A DNA stretch of 62,847 bases from Saprospiraceae bacterium (GTDB lineage: Bacteria > Bacteroidota > Bacteroidia > Chitinophagales > Saprospiraceae). The stretch lies in the NCBI GenBank assembly GCA_028279185.1, contig JANQSS010000159.1, positions 1 through 62,847 of the forward strand, in the 5' to 3' direction. Positions 8,441-16,841 of this stretch are shown one piece after another. The notes beneath the pieces are model-generated. The model saw nothing but the letters and a program-made list of their open reading frames with translations. It had not been told where the DNA came from and did no database searches. Each line of letters starts with the position of its first letter. Within the stretch, counting starts at the first letter, position 1. Made by a program: the position numbers and the translations under genes.

Positions 8441-11400
8441 CTATTCCATCATTAATAACCCGCGCCCGGGTGTGTAAGGCGCACCGGCCTCTTCCAGCAT
8501 TTCTTCAAGTACCGGGAGTGATTTCTCCGCCAATTCTTTAATTGCACTCCGTATTATGTCATACTCCTCTTTTGCAATGCGATAACTATCTCGGTGTGTT
8601 TGAGTTGGCGTAGACGTCGTATTTTTTTGTTCATAATTAATCATTCCGATTCGTCCGGATGGCGACGGGATTTGATCGATGTCCAGTCGATTTTTTTCTC
8701 CGTCACCGTTTAATTGCCGACGTAGTTCTTTCAATTTAATGGATAATTCATTTGCTTTTGCAATTAAATCAGGTGTAGGCTGCTCTGTATGTTTAATCGC
8801 TTCCTTGATATGGCGCAGCTTATTTCCTATTTCGCCCAATACATGGTTTGCACCTTGAATTGACCGTGTCAATTCGCTAACACGTCGCTGAAAAGCTACT
8901 TTTTCCAACCGGTTTTCGGCAGGTAAAACAGTATTATCGAGTGCACGTACATTGAATGTCATGGACTCGCCCACTTTCGCATATACACCGTCAATAAACT
9001 CTTCCATTTCAACCGAATATTGTCCTGGTGAAACCAACGTCCCCGAAGGAGGTAGATTCCATGGGTTATAAAACGAAGAGCGATTTAAATTCACCGGGGC
9101 CTTCGAACTAAATCGTAAATCCCAACTAAATCGTTGCAATCCTTTTCCAATATCACGTGTATATTTCCGTACAATGTCACCTTTGTCATTTCTTATTGTA
9201 AATAACAGGTGCGGTTTAATTTCATCAACCTCAGATCGAAGTTCTTCATACGTCGGATATCGTACCGAAATATTGTCTTTTGATAATTTTTTTTCCTCTT
9301 CTCGTCGAACGTCTTTCTTAGTTTTCACCTCATCCCGGTAGTAATACGTAATCAGAGCTTCGGAACTTAGATTCTCTCCCGTATAAAAATTGTCACCTTG
9401 AAAGGCTTTTCCAGGCAGACCAAGTGGTTGTGCTTTTTCAAACAGTAAGGCATCGCGGATGGACAACAACTGTGATTTTGAATCTTTCGTAATTGTACGT
9501 AAACTCGAATAATCATCTAATACATAAAATCCGCGGCCAAATGTTCCAAGAACGATATCGTTTTCTCGTCGCTGTATTGCAATATCACGTACCGCTATAG
9601 TGGGCACACCTGTTTTTAACTGCCGCCAATTGTTCCCTCCGCTATTTGAATAAAAAATACCAAACTCGGTTCCACAAAAAAGCAAATTCGGATCAACGTG
9701 ATCTTCTTCGATGGCATAAACACTTCCGCGCTCAGGTAAATCATTAGAAATTTTAGTCCACGTCAATCCCTTATTATTAGATTTAAAAAGATAGGGCTTA
9801 AAATCACCGTATTTGTGGTGATTAATAGCCACATACATTACATTTTCGTCGTGTTGTGATGTATAAACAGCATTGATATACGACCGACTTGGTGCGCCGG
9901 AAATATTATCTATTTTCCGCCAATCTGTACCGCTATTTTCTGAAATATGAATGAGTCCGTCATCCGAACCCGCCATTAATAAATTCGGATTAATTGTAGA
10001 CTCAGAAAAAGCAACAAGTGTTCCATAAGGAGATGTTGATCTGTTTTTGGCGACAGCTTCCATACTCCAAACCCGATCCATTATTTTCAATTCGTTTCGA
10101 TTTAATTGTCTCGTTAGATCATCGCTGATTACCTCCCAACTGTTTCCATAATCATCGCTTCGAAACACCTTATTTGCAGCAAAATAGACACGCCCTTTTT
10201 TATGAGGACTGGCAACGAGCGGGGCATCCCAATTCCACCTATATGCATTTTCCCCTTTACGTGCTGTTGGCTGAATACCCACTTCTTCGCCACTTTTACG
10301 ATCATAGCGTACAAGCACACCATATTGGGATTGTGCATAGACTATATCCGGGTTTTCCGGGTCCACTTGAGATTCAAATCCATCACCTCCGTGCGTAATA
10401 AACCAATCTGAATTCAATATGCCGTGGGATGTATTTGTGCGCGCCGGGCCACCCATGCTAAAATTATCTTGCGTACCACCATATATATAGTAAAACGGTT
10501 CATCATTGTCCACTGACACCTTATAAAATTGTGTGATGGGCAAATTTGCTTTGAACTGCCAGGTTTTTGCTGCATCAAAAGTTTCATAAATTCCACCGTC
10601 GCAACCAAGTAGCCAATGATTATTATTATTCGGATAAATATGCATACAATGGTTGTCTACGTGTTTCGTTTTTTCTCCTGTCCGTTGAAAAGTTTTTCCG
10701 CCATCTCGAGAAACGTGAAGCCATGTATCCATTCCATATATCGTATTCTTATCCACGGGATCAGCAACTATTTCCTGGTAGTAATTACCGCTTGTGACAT
10801 AACTTCCTCGTTTGTGCCAGCTCGCGCCTCGATTTGTTGATCGATAAAACCCACTTTTCCCCTGCGCGGCTTCAACAATTGCGTAAATTATTTCGGGGTC
10901 AGCCGGTGATATTGCCAATCCAATACGTCCAAGGTCAACTGATGGTAAGCCTTTATTTATTTTTTTCCAAGATTTTCCGCCATCCGTTGTCTTATGAATT
11001 CCGGACCCTGGGCCCCCTCCAAGGTATGTAAATACGTGGCGAGCTCGTTGAAATGCGGCGGCATATAATACATCCGGATTTCGTGGATCTATAATTAAAT
11101 CGGTAACCCCAGTATGTTCATCAATTGACAAAACGACCTCCCATGTTTCGCCTCCATCAGTTGTTTTATATACACCTCTGTCGCCGCCTTTATTCCATAA
11201 TGGGCCAATAGCCGCCACCCAAACAATATTTGAATTTTCCGGATGAACTATAATTTTACCAATATGCTCCGAATTTTCGAGTCCCATTTTCTTCCAGGAG
11301 GATCCACCATCAAGCGATTTATAAATACCATCACCATAGGCCACACTTCTTTGGTTATTATTTTCACCGGTTCCAACCCAAATTATGTTGTGGTTGTTTG

Positions 11401-11722
11401 GATCCATTGTAATGCATCCGATGGAATAAGACCCTTGTCCATCAAATATTGGTTTAAATGTCGTGCCATTGTTTGTTGTTTTCCATACACCTCCAGAAGC
11501 CGTGGCTACGTAATATTCGAAAGGGTTATCCGGGTTCATTGCAAAATCAGATATTCGCCCTGATGTAAAAGCCGGACCAACGCAACGGAACTTAAGTCCG
11601 GCTAAATTAATTTTCTCCTCTTTTTTATCCGGCTCTCCTTTTTTATCTTTTTTCGATTTTTGAGCATTTAAAGCTATGGCCCCGCAAAGCACCAGTATGG
11701 TTATAATATAGATCTGTTTCAT
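8441..11722 (-). CDS. Large secreted BNR/sortilin-type beta-propeller protein
   Basis: 1093 residues from the ATG at 11722, which places the signal peptide (MKQIYIITILVLCGAIALNAQ) at the N-terminus. The body is built from many BNR/Asp-box repeats (variants of SxDGGxxW, for example SLDGGSSW, TTDGGETW and TTDGGKSW), typical of VPS10/sortilin-like and sialidase-type propellers, up to about residue 740. A C-terminal helical region of about 150 residues follows. Members are widespread secreted proteins of Bacteroidota, often annotated as glycosyl hydrolases without proven activity. No catalytic motif is identifiable. Single-gene unit. Confidence 0.85.
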   Translation of the reverse strand: MKQIYIITILVLCGAIALNAQKSKKDKKGEPDKKEEKINLAGLKFRCVGPAFTSGRISDFAMNPDNPFEYYVATASGGVWKTTNNGTTFKPIFDGQGSYSIGCITMDPNNHNIIWVGTGENNNQRSVAYGDGIYKSLDGGSSWKKMGLENSEHIGKIIVHPENSNIVWVAAIGPLWNKGGDRGVYKTTDGGETWEVVLSIDEHTGVTDLIIDPRNPDVLYAAAFQRARHVFTYLGGGPGSGIHKTTDGGKSWKKINKGLPSVDLGRIGLAISPADPEIIYAIVEAAQGKSGFYRSTNRGASWHKRGSYVTSGNYYQEIVADPVDKNTIYGMDTWLHVSRDGGKTFQRTGEKTKHVDNHCMHIYPNNNNHWLLGCDGGIYETFDAAKTWQFKANLPITQFYKVSVDNDEPFYYIYGGTQDNFSMGGPARTNTSHGILNSDWFITHGGDGFESQVDPENPDIVYAQSQYGVLVRYDRKSGEEVGIQPTARKGENAYRWNWDAPLVASPHKKGRVYFAANKVFRSDDYGNSWEVISDDLTRQLNRNELKIMDRVWSMEAVAKNRSTSPYGTLVAFSESTINPNLLMAGSDDGLIHISENSGTDWRKIDNISGAPSRSYINAVYTSQHDENVMYVAINHHKYGDFKPYLFKSNNKGLTWTKISNDLPERGSVYAIEEDHVDPNLLFCGTEFGIFYSNSGGNNWRQLKTGVPTIAVRDIAIQRRENDIVLGTFGRGFYVLDDYSSLRTITKDSKSQLLSIRDALLFEKAQPLGLPGKAFQGDNFYTGENLSSEALITYYYRDEVKTKKDVRREEEKKLSKDNISVRYPTYEELRSEVDEIKPHLLFTIRNDKGDIVRKYTRDIGKGLQRFSWDLRFSSKAPVNLNRSSFYNPWNLPPSGTLVSPGQYSVEMEEFIDGVYAKVGESMTFNVRALDNTVLPAENRLEKVAFQRRVSELTRSIQGANHVLGEIGNKLRHIKEAIKHTEQPTPDLIAKANELSIKLKELRRQLNGDGEKNRLDIDQIPSPSGRIGMINYEQKNTTSTPTQTHRDSYRIAKEEYDIIRSAIKELAEKSLPVLEEMLEEAGAPYTPGRGLLMME

Positions 11723-11864
11723 ACGATTAAAATTAGGTTGCGGAAGATACAAAGAGTTGTGAAACTTGGGCAGGTTCCGTATCAACTCATATGTACTGGA
11801 CGGAAAGATCTGGGTCGTAGAAAGTCAAGTAATAAAATCAATCAACTGTTCAATTCAACTATTA

Positions 11865-12320
11865 TCATTCTTTAACCTCGGTGACAAACTGACTTAGCAG
11901 GAGCATCATGTTCTTCCAAGCCTTTGTTCGGTTAACCATGTCCAATGGTATTTGATCAAACGTTTGAGTTAGCGTCAACTTGGTGACACTATTATCAACT
12001 TTCTCAAGCGTAATGGAAACTACACTTGAAGGAGGTGCCTTGTTCAAACCAACGTAGTCAAAGCTGTAGACGATCTTATTTGGTTTCAAAATTTCCAAAT
12101 AGATTCCCTGGATATAAAAAATATCATCATTCGGTTTTTGCAACTTGATTTGATACTTCCCTCCCACGGCAATTTTGTTTTGCACTTTCACGACTTTAAT
12201 TTGTTTAGGACCAAACCAAAGTGCAATGAGGTCTGGTTCAATCAGCCATTTAAACAATGTATTGACCGGACACTTAAAAAGGCGACGAACGATGACACTA
12301 TTCTGATCCGGATTCGTCAT
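11865..12320 (-). CDS. SRPBCC/AHSA1-type domain protein
   Basis: 151 residues forming one START-like helix-grip fold: an N-terminal VRRLFKCPVNTLFKWLIEPDLIALWFGP segment characteristic of AHSA1/CalC-type proteins and a final helix KAWKNMMLLLSQF. These proteins bind hydrophobic small molecules in a deep pocket. The start lies 23 bp inside the 3' end of the ArsR gene, so the pair is translationally coupled. ArsR-SRPBCC pairs are a common arrangement in which the repressor controls its own operon. Confidence 0.85.
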   Translation of the reverse strand: MTNPDQNSVIVRRLFKCPVNTLFKWLIEPDLIALWFGPKQIKVVKVQNKIAVGGKYQIKLQKPNDDIFYIQGIYLEILKPNKIVYSFDYVGLNKAPPSSVVSITLEKVDNSVTKLTLTQTFDQIPLDMVNRTKAWKNMMLLLSQFVTEVKE

Positions 12321-12624
12321 ATTGTTGTTGATTTATTAGCTCTTCCAAGTTATTGAAAGAGTCGTTCCAAAAATTAGCATGAAAAGATATCCATGCCGTA
12401 GCCTTAATTAGTGGTTGACGATTTAGTGATAATTCACGGTATTTTCCCCGTTTGATCTTTCTTACCAGATCTGCATTTTCTAAAATTTTTATGTGCTTAC
12501 TGACTGCCTGAAATGAAATGGAAAAATTCTCAGATAATTCCAATAATGTGGAATTTTCAACATGTAAATGTTCGATTATTTTTCTTCGGCTGGGATCAGC
12601 GAGTGCTGAAAATATCTTTTCCAC
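12298..12624 (-). CDS. ArsR-family transcriptional regulator
   Basis: 108 residues, a winged helix. MEKIFSALADPSRRKIIEHL opens the domain, LSENFSISFQAVSKHIKIL is the recognition helix region and the wing lies near RKIKRGKYRELSL. The Cys metal-binding pair of metal-sensing ArsR proteins is absent, in line with the non-metal ArsR group paired with SRPBCC proteins. It follows the 103-residue protein by 6 bp and overlaps the SRPBCC gene by 23 bp. The large inverted repeat at 12992-13033 upstream of the operon is its probable operator (inference). Confidence 0.9.
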   Translation of the reverse strand: MEKIFSALADPSRRKIIEHLHVENSTLLELSENFSISFQAVSKHIKILENADLVRKIKRGKYRELSLNRQPLIKATAWISFHANFWNDSFNNLEELINQQQYDESGSE

Positions 12625-12630
12625 TATACG

Positions 12631-12942
12631 TCAAATTAAATCGAAACCTGCGTCTACCAGCATCAATGTCGTTTGTTTAGGCGGTTTTAATGGCTTGCTT
12701 GCTTTCAATGCTTTTCTAAACTCAATAAACTCCTCTAAGTCGTTTAGCTTGGACATCGTCTCTTCATCCTTGGCCATATTGATGTGAACAAACGTATTAT
12801 CTTCTGAGCCATCAGTGAATGAAGCGTATTTCATCCCCTCAATCGGGTTAGCTCTTAAGGCTTCCATTACCCTTTTAATATTATTTTTATTTTCCTCAAT
12901 AAAATTCGGGTTGACAGTATATTGGACTTTAACTGCTTTCAT
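12631..12942 (-). CDS. Small conserved protein, possible ferredoxin-like (ABM-type) fold
   Basis: 103 residues from the ATG at 12942. A longer upstream reading would run through the inverted repeat and add an implausible hydrophobic leader. MKAVKVQYTV, the central FVHINMAKDEETMSKLNDLEE segment and LMLVDAGFDLI suggest a beta-alpha-beta stress-responsive or antibiotic-monooxygenase-like domain. Function unknown. It is the first gene of the ArsR-SRPBCC operon and so is probably derepressed together with them. Confidence 0.7.
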   Translation of the reverse strand: MKAVKVQYTVNPNFIEENKNNIKRVMEALRANPIEGMKYASFTDGSEDNTFVHINMAKDEETMSKLNDLEEFIEFRKALKASKPLKPPKQTTLMLVDAGFDLI

Positions 12943-12991
12943 GAATGAATTTTTTTTCAACAAATAACGCTTGCCAGGCCTAAAGATAATG

Positions 12992-13033
12992 CAAAATATT
13001 ACATTCAACCAAATAGTTGAATGTAATATTTTG
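12992..13033. promoter_or_regulatory. Perfect 18-bp inverted repeat, probable ArsR operator
   Basis: CAAAATATTACATTCAAC and its exact reverse complement are separated by 6 bp (CAAATA). The element lies 50 bp upstream of the first codon of the ArsR operon and about 100 bp upstream of the divergent AhpC/TSA-type gene. The core CAACnnnnnnGTTG looks like operators of self-regulating ArsR proteins. Binding by this ArsR is an inference. Confidence 0.65.
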
Positions 13034-13130
13034 AAACAGAGGGGAATCAAGGAGAGCACAACCCTATGAACAATTGACTACCTTATGTATTTTAAGATGT
13101 ATTACCATTCAAAATCAAAAACCAAATCTA

Positions 13131-13685
13131 ATGGCTTTAACTGAATCAAATATGCTGTCTTTGGGTATTGATGCTCCCAGTTTTACACTACCTGACACAG
13201 TTAGTGGTAAGGCTATCTCGTTGCATGATGGGAATGAATACGCCGGTACGCTCATCATGTTTATTTGTAACCACTGTCCATTCGTTGTGCACGTTAACGC
13301 TGAATTAGTACGACTTGCGAATGATTTTGCGACCAAGGACATTCGTGTTGTCGCGATTAGCTCAAACGATGTAATACATTACCCGCAAGATGGACCAGAT
13401 AAAATGAAGACACATGCTGAACGCGAAGGCTACCCTTTTCCTTATTTGTACGATGAGAGCCAGGAAGTAGCGAAAGCATACGATGCCGCCTGCACTCCGG
13501 ATTTTTACTTGTTTGACAAACATTTAAAACTATATTATCGCGGTCGCCTCGACGCTAGTCGTCCGGGAAATGGCATACCTGTTGACGGAAGTGACATGCG
13601 TCAAGCCGCAAATGACATGTTGGCGGGAACAGAGGCGAACCCCGTGCAATACCCAAGTGCAGGTTGTAATATTAAATGGAAATAA
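13131..13685 (+). CDS. Thioredoxin-family (AhpC/TSA-like) protein
   Basis: 184 residues from the ATG at 13131 (MALTESNMLSLG). The earlier in-frame ATG adds 19 residues unlike the family. It contains the FICNHCPFV motif (C-x-x-C near the first beta strand) and the FDKHLKLYYRGRLDA and PSAGCNIKWK blocks found in the widespread thioredoxin-like group with an N-H-C-P active site. It is likely a cytoplasmic thiol oxidoreductase; substrate unknown. Transcribed away from the ArsR operon. Confidence 0.85.
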   Translation: MALTESNMLSLGIDAPSFTLPDTVSGKAISLHDGNEYAGTLIMFICNHCPFVVHVNAELVRLANDFATKDIRVVAISSNDVIHYPQDGPDKMKTHAEREGYPFPYLYDESQEVAKAYDAACTPDFYLFDKHLKLYYRGRLDASRPGNGIPVDGSDMRQAANDMLAGTEANPVQYPSAGCNIKWK

Positions 13686-13704
13686 TTGTGTGTTAAGCGG
13701 TGCC

Positions 13705-13885
13705 TTTCGCGGTTCTTCTTATTGCCACGGATTACACCAAGGAAAACGAAGAAATATAAAACAAAAATCTTCGTGCTTATCTGTGTCCTCTACGGCTTGT
13801 TATTTTTTGCCATGGATTAGACAAATGGACATTGACTGCGATAAACAAATTAGTGTTAATTCGTTAAGAAAGCATCAAAAAAAAA
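13705..13885. repeat. Decayed intergenic repeat rich in CACGGATTA / AATTAGTGTTAATTCGT motifs
   Basis: The non-coding stretch before the FMN enzyme holds several diverged copies of a motif of the type GCCACGGATTACAC, CATGGATTAGAC, ATCTTCGTGCTTATCTGTG and AACAAATTAGTGTTAATTCG. From memory these resemble a short dispersed repeat seen in intergenic regions of many genomes. Some pieces are inverted relative to others (CACGGATTA versus TCTGTGTC). No ORF is supported. Confidence 0.45.
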
Positions 13886-13892
13886 CTGATTT

Positions 13893-15503
13893 ATGAATAA
13901 AATAAAACTTACGAATTGGAGTGCCCTGGAAGACCGACAACCGAAACATTTCTTAATTAATGGTCTGGATTTAGTTGCAATCCGATTCGACGATAATATT
14001 TCAGTTTTATATGGTCGGTGTCTGCACAGAGGCGCACTTATGGGTGATGGATATATCGACGGTGATAATATTATTTGCGGTCTGCACAATTGGGACTATC
14101 GCATCGACACGGGTGTAAGCGAATACAACAATGATGAAGTGCTGCACAAATTTTATGCTGAGGTTGAGTCTGATATTATTTACATCGATGCTGATGAAAT
14201 TGCAGCATATTTGGATGAACACCCTCAGCCCTTTAATCGCGATAACTATCTGGGCCAATATGCAGACACACACCCTGAAAGCACAGAACCCTATACGTCA
14301 TACATTAAATCTCTTGCTCAAAATGGATTAACGAAATACGGACACCATGGGCCATCTGCTTCTATGGGTGTTGATCGCAATACCCTTCCAAAATGGGAAA
14401 GTATCCAGTTCTTACCGGCACAATTAGCTTCTCGACCGTTGCTTGATCATGAAGACGTCAGGACCGAAGTTATAATTGGTCAAAATGCAAAAAGACCATT
14501 GAAACTTGCTATCCCTCTTTTTGTATCTGATATGAGCTTTGGTGCACTATCACGAGAAGCTAAAATCGCCCTGGCAAAAGGCGCCGAAATGTCTGGTACC
14601 GGTATTTGCAGTGGCGAGGGTGGAATGCTTCCGCAGGAACAGGAAAATAATAGCCGATATTTCTATGAATTGGCATCGGGTAGATTTGGGTTTTCTTGGG
14701 ACAAGGTCAAAAAAGCCCAGGCTTTTCATTTCAAAGGTGGTCAGGGCGCAAAAACAGGAACGGGTGGACACTTGCCGGGTAATAAGGTTACAGAAGAAAT
14801 TGCCGCCGTCCGTGGATTAAAACCGGGCCAGGCCGCAATATCACCTGCGGCATTTCCGGATTTATTTTCTGTTACTGACTTTAAGGAAGTAGCAGAAGAA
14901 GTGCGCGAGCGAACCGGTGGTATTCCCGTAGGATTTAAAATAGCGGCAAGCCATATTGAAGAAGATATAGATTTTGCTCTTGATGTCGGCGTTGATTACA
15001 TCATTTTAGATGGCCGAGGGGGTGGCACGGGTTCGGCCCCCACCATATTGCGGGACAATATTAATGTTCCGACTATTCCGGCTCTAGCCAGGGCAAGGCG
15101 GCATTTAGATGCGCGTGACGTGGCCCACGTCGCGTTAATCATCACCGGTGGTCTGCGCGTCCCGGAAGATTTCTCCAAAGCACTGATGCTAGGCGCCGAC
15201 GCCGTTGCCATTTCCAACTCTGCCCTACAGGCCATAGGTTGCCTTGGCATGCGCGCATGCGGAAGTAATAATTGTCCGGTTGGGATAGCAACACAAAAGA
15301 ATCATTTACGGGAACGCCTCGTCATAGAAGCTTCTGCTCAACAGTTGAATAACTTTTTACTCGCTTCCAATGATTTAATTAAAGTTGTCGCACGTGCTTG
15401 CGGATATGATGATATTTCTAAATTTAATCACGGCGATTTGTCTACATTTGACATTGACATGCATCGGCTAACGGGGATTTCTTATGCTGGAGTAAATCCT
15501 TAA
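13893..15503 (+). CDS. Rieske-fused FMN-binding glutamate synthase-like enzyme
   Basis: 536 residues. Residues 1-105 form a Rieske [2Fe-2S] domain with C43-x-H45 and C62-x-x-H65. Residues about 150-520 are the FMN-binding (beta/alpha)8 domain of glutamate synthase, with GGQGAKTGTGGHLPG, DGRGGGTGSAP and the C-x5-C-x4-C [3Fe-4S] motif in GCLGMRACGSNNCPVGIATQ. The amidotransferase domain is missing, so this is the stand-alone FMN-GltS group, whose acceptors are mostly unknown. It heads a block of six genes that all overlap the next. Having Rieske domains both here and on the membrane reductase two genes on suggests an electron-transfer chain (inference). Confidence 0.9.
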   Translation: MNKIKLTNWSALEDRQPKHFLINGLDLVAIRFDDNISVLYGRCLHRGALMGDGYIDGDNIICGLHNWDYRIDTGVSEYNNDEVLHKFYAEVESDIIYIDADEIAAYLDEHPQPFNRDNYLGQYADTHPESTEPYTSYIKSLAQNGLTKYGHHGPSASMGVDRNTLPKWESIQFLPAQLASRPLLDHEDVRTEVIIGQNAKRPLKLAIPLFVSDMSFGALSREAKIALAKGAEMSGTGICSGEGGMLPQEQENNSRYFYELASGRFGFSWDKVKKAQAFHFKGGQGAKTGTGGHLPGNKVTEEIAAVRGLKPGQAAISPAAFPDLFSVTDFKEVAEEVRERTGGIPVGFKIAASHIEEDIDFALDVGVDYIILDGRGGGTGSAPTILRDNINVPTIPALARARRHLDARDVAHVALIITGGLRVPEDFSKALMLGADAVAISNSALQAIGCLGMRACGSNNCPVGIATQKNHLRERLVIEASAQQLNNFLLASNDLIKVVARACGYDDISKFNHGDLSTFDIDMHRLTGISYAGVNP

Positions 15504-15718
15504 TGAATATAATGGAAGAAGTTGTTCAATATATCCTTCAGTTTACAGGGATTTACCTGGCTTTAGGGGCTTTATTCTCCCTCGTTTTTTATTTTAAAGG
15601 CTTGAAGCACATAGACGCCATTGGTCACAACGGAAGCTTATTCTTTAAACTATTGATTTTGCCTGGTCTTGTGATGCTATGGCCCATTTTTTTAATTAAA
15701 TGGATTAGCGCGCGATGA
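15503..15718 (+). CDS. Small two-helix membrane protein
   Basis: 71 residues with two strong hydrophobic helices (about 8-30 and 46-66) joined by a short loop FKGLKHIDAIGHNGS, with a positively charged end (KWISAR). The start overlaps the upstream stop as TAATG, so it is translationally coupled to the FMN enzyme. No family recognised. It probably forms part of the membrane section of the redox complex encoded by this block. Confidence 0.8.
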   Translation: MNIMEEVVQYILQFTGIYLALGALFSLVFYFKGLKHIDAIGHNGSLFFKLLILPGLVMLWPIFLIKWISAR

Positions 15719-15804
15719 ATATTCAATTGCGAAAACGGCACTTAATTATTTGGTTTGTCCTTTTCATTGTTGTTCTACTATTATTTATAAAAATCTTGTT
15801 GTGA
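15715..15804 (+). CDS. 29-residue single-pass membrane microprotein
   Basis: ATG at 15715 overlaps the TGA of the 71-residue gene (ATGA), and its own TGA overlaps the GTG of the next gene (GTGA). It reads MNIQLRKRH followed by a 20-residue hydrophobic stretch (IIWFVLFIVVLLLFIKILL), a positive-inside anchor. The two exact overlaps within a chain of overlapping genes are the main evidence that it is real. Function unknown; a small subunit of the membrane redox complex is plausible. Confidence 0.65.
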   Translation: MNIQLRKRHLIIWFVLFIVVLLLFIKILL

Positions 15805-16841
15805 GCAATACGTACTCTGCTATATTATGGAACAAGAATAAGAAGCGTTATGACAAATATCTTTGGCTAGGAATTGTATTATTTTTGACATGCTTTTTTG
15901 GCTTTCAACTGTTATTTCATCCGAATATCACTATAGAAACACTTATTATTCGGGCCTTCGGAACATGCGCCTTCATTCTATTACATATTATTTTAATGAT
16001 CGGGCCATTATGCCGTCTTGATGATCGCTTTTTGCCTTTACTGTACAACAGGCGGCACATGGGGGTATCCATGTTTCTATTAGCGGCCATTCATGGTCTC
16101 TTTAGCATCGTCCAATTTCATGCATTGGGTGATGTAAACCCTTTGGTAAGTGTTTTTACATCCAACCAGGCCTATGCTTCTGTAAGTAATTTTCCATTTC
16201 AGGTATTTGGATTTTTTGCATTGATTATATTATTTGTCATGGCCGCCACAAGTCATGACTTTTGGCTAAAAAATTTAGGCCCAAGGACATGGAAAGCATT
16301 ACACATGAGCGTATATGTGGCCTACGCTCTATTAGTCGCTCATGTACTTACGGGTTCTTTTCAATATGAAAACAATCCGATATATTTTGTGCTTGTAGCT
16401 ATTGGATTTATATTGATTTCATCACTACACCTCCTTACTGGTTGGAAAGAAATGAAAAAAACCCGAGCTTCTACATTTGCATTGGAAAAACAGGGTTTTT
16501 ATAATGTTGGTCACATCGATGAAATTCCAGACGACTGTGCTAAGACCATTTTCCTAAAAGGAGAAAATATCGCTGTGTATAAATACGATAACAAGGTTTC
16601 AGCGGTACATAATGTGTGTAAGCATCAACTTGGGCCCTTAGGTGAAGGAAAAATAATTGACGGCTGTATAACGTGTCCCTGGCATGGCTATCAATATCAT
16701 CCCGAGAATGGTCAATCTCCTCCTCCTTTCACCGAAAAAATCAAAACATACAATGTGCAATTAATTGATAACAACGTATATGTTAACCCTAAACCAAATG
16801 AAGAAGGCACGCACGTTGAACCAGCTAAAATTGGCAATTAA
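15801..16841 (+). CDS. Ferric reductase-like haem membrane protein fused to a Rieske domain
   Basis: 346 residues from GTG at 15801, preferred over an in-frame ATG 51 bp upstream because it forms the GTGA overlap and removes an unrelated leader. Residues 18-215 contain about six membrane helices with histidines H62, H98, H107, H168 and H181 suited to haem b ligation (ferric reductase-like domain). Residues 230-335 are a Rieske domain with C273-x-H275 and C292-x-x-H295. The fusion could pass electrons between a soluble donor and membrane haem. Stop and next start overlap (TAATG). Confidence 0.85.
   Translation: MSNTYSAILWNKNKKRYDKYLWLGIVLFLTCFFGFQLLFHPNITIETLIIRAFGTCAFILLHIILMIGPLCRLDDRFLPLLYNRRHMGVSMFLLAAIHGLFSIVQFHALGDVNPLVSVFTSNQAYASVSNFPFQVFGFFALIILFVMAATSHDFWLKNLGPRTWKALHMSVYVAYALLVAHVLTGSFQYENNPIYFVLVAIGFILISSLHLLTGWKEMKKTRASTFALEKQGFYNVGHIDEIPDDCAKTIFLKGENIAVYKYDNKVSAVHNVCKHQLGPLGEGKIIDGCITCPWHGYQYHPENGQSPPPFTEKIKTYNVQLIDNNVYVNPKPNEEGTHVEPAKIGN

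Noticed and set aside
8338-8541. Plus-strand ORF overlapping the 3' end of the BNR gene
   Set aside because: It runs through the hairpin and into the opposite-strand gene with no supporting motif.
9601-11031. Long opposite-strand ORFs within the BNR/sortilin gene
   Set aside because: They are antisense shadows of a repetitive coding sequence and lack any family-like motif.
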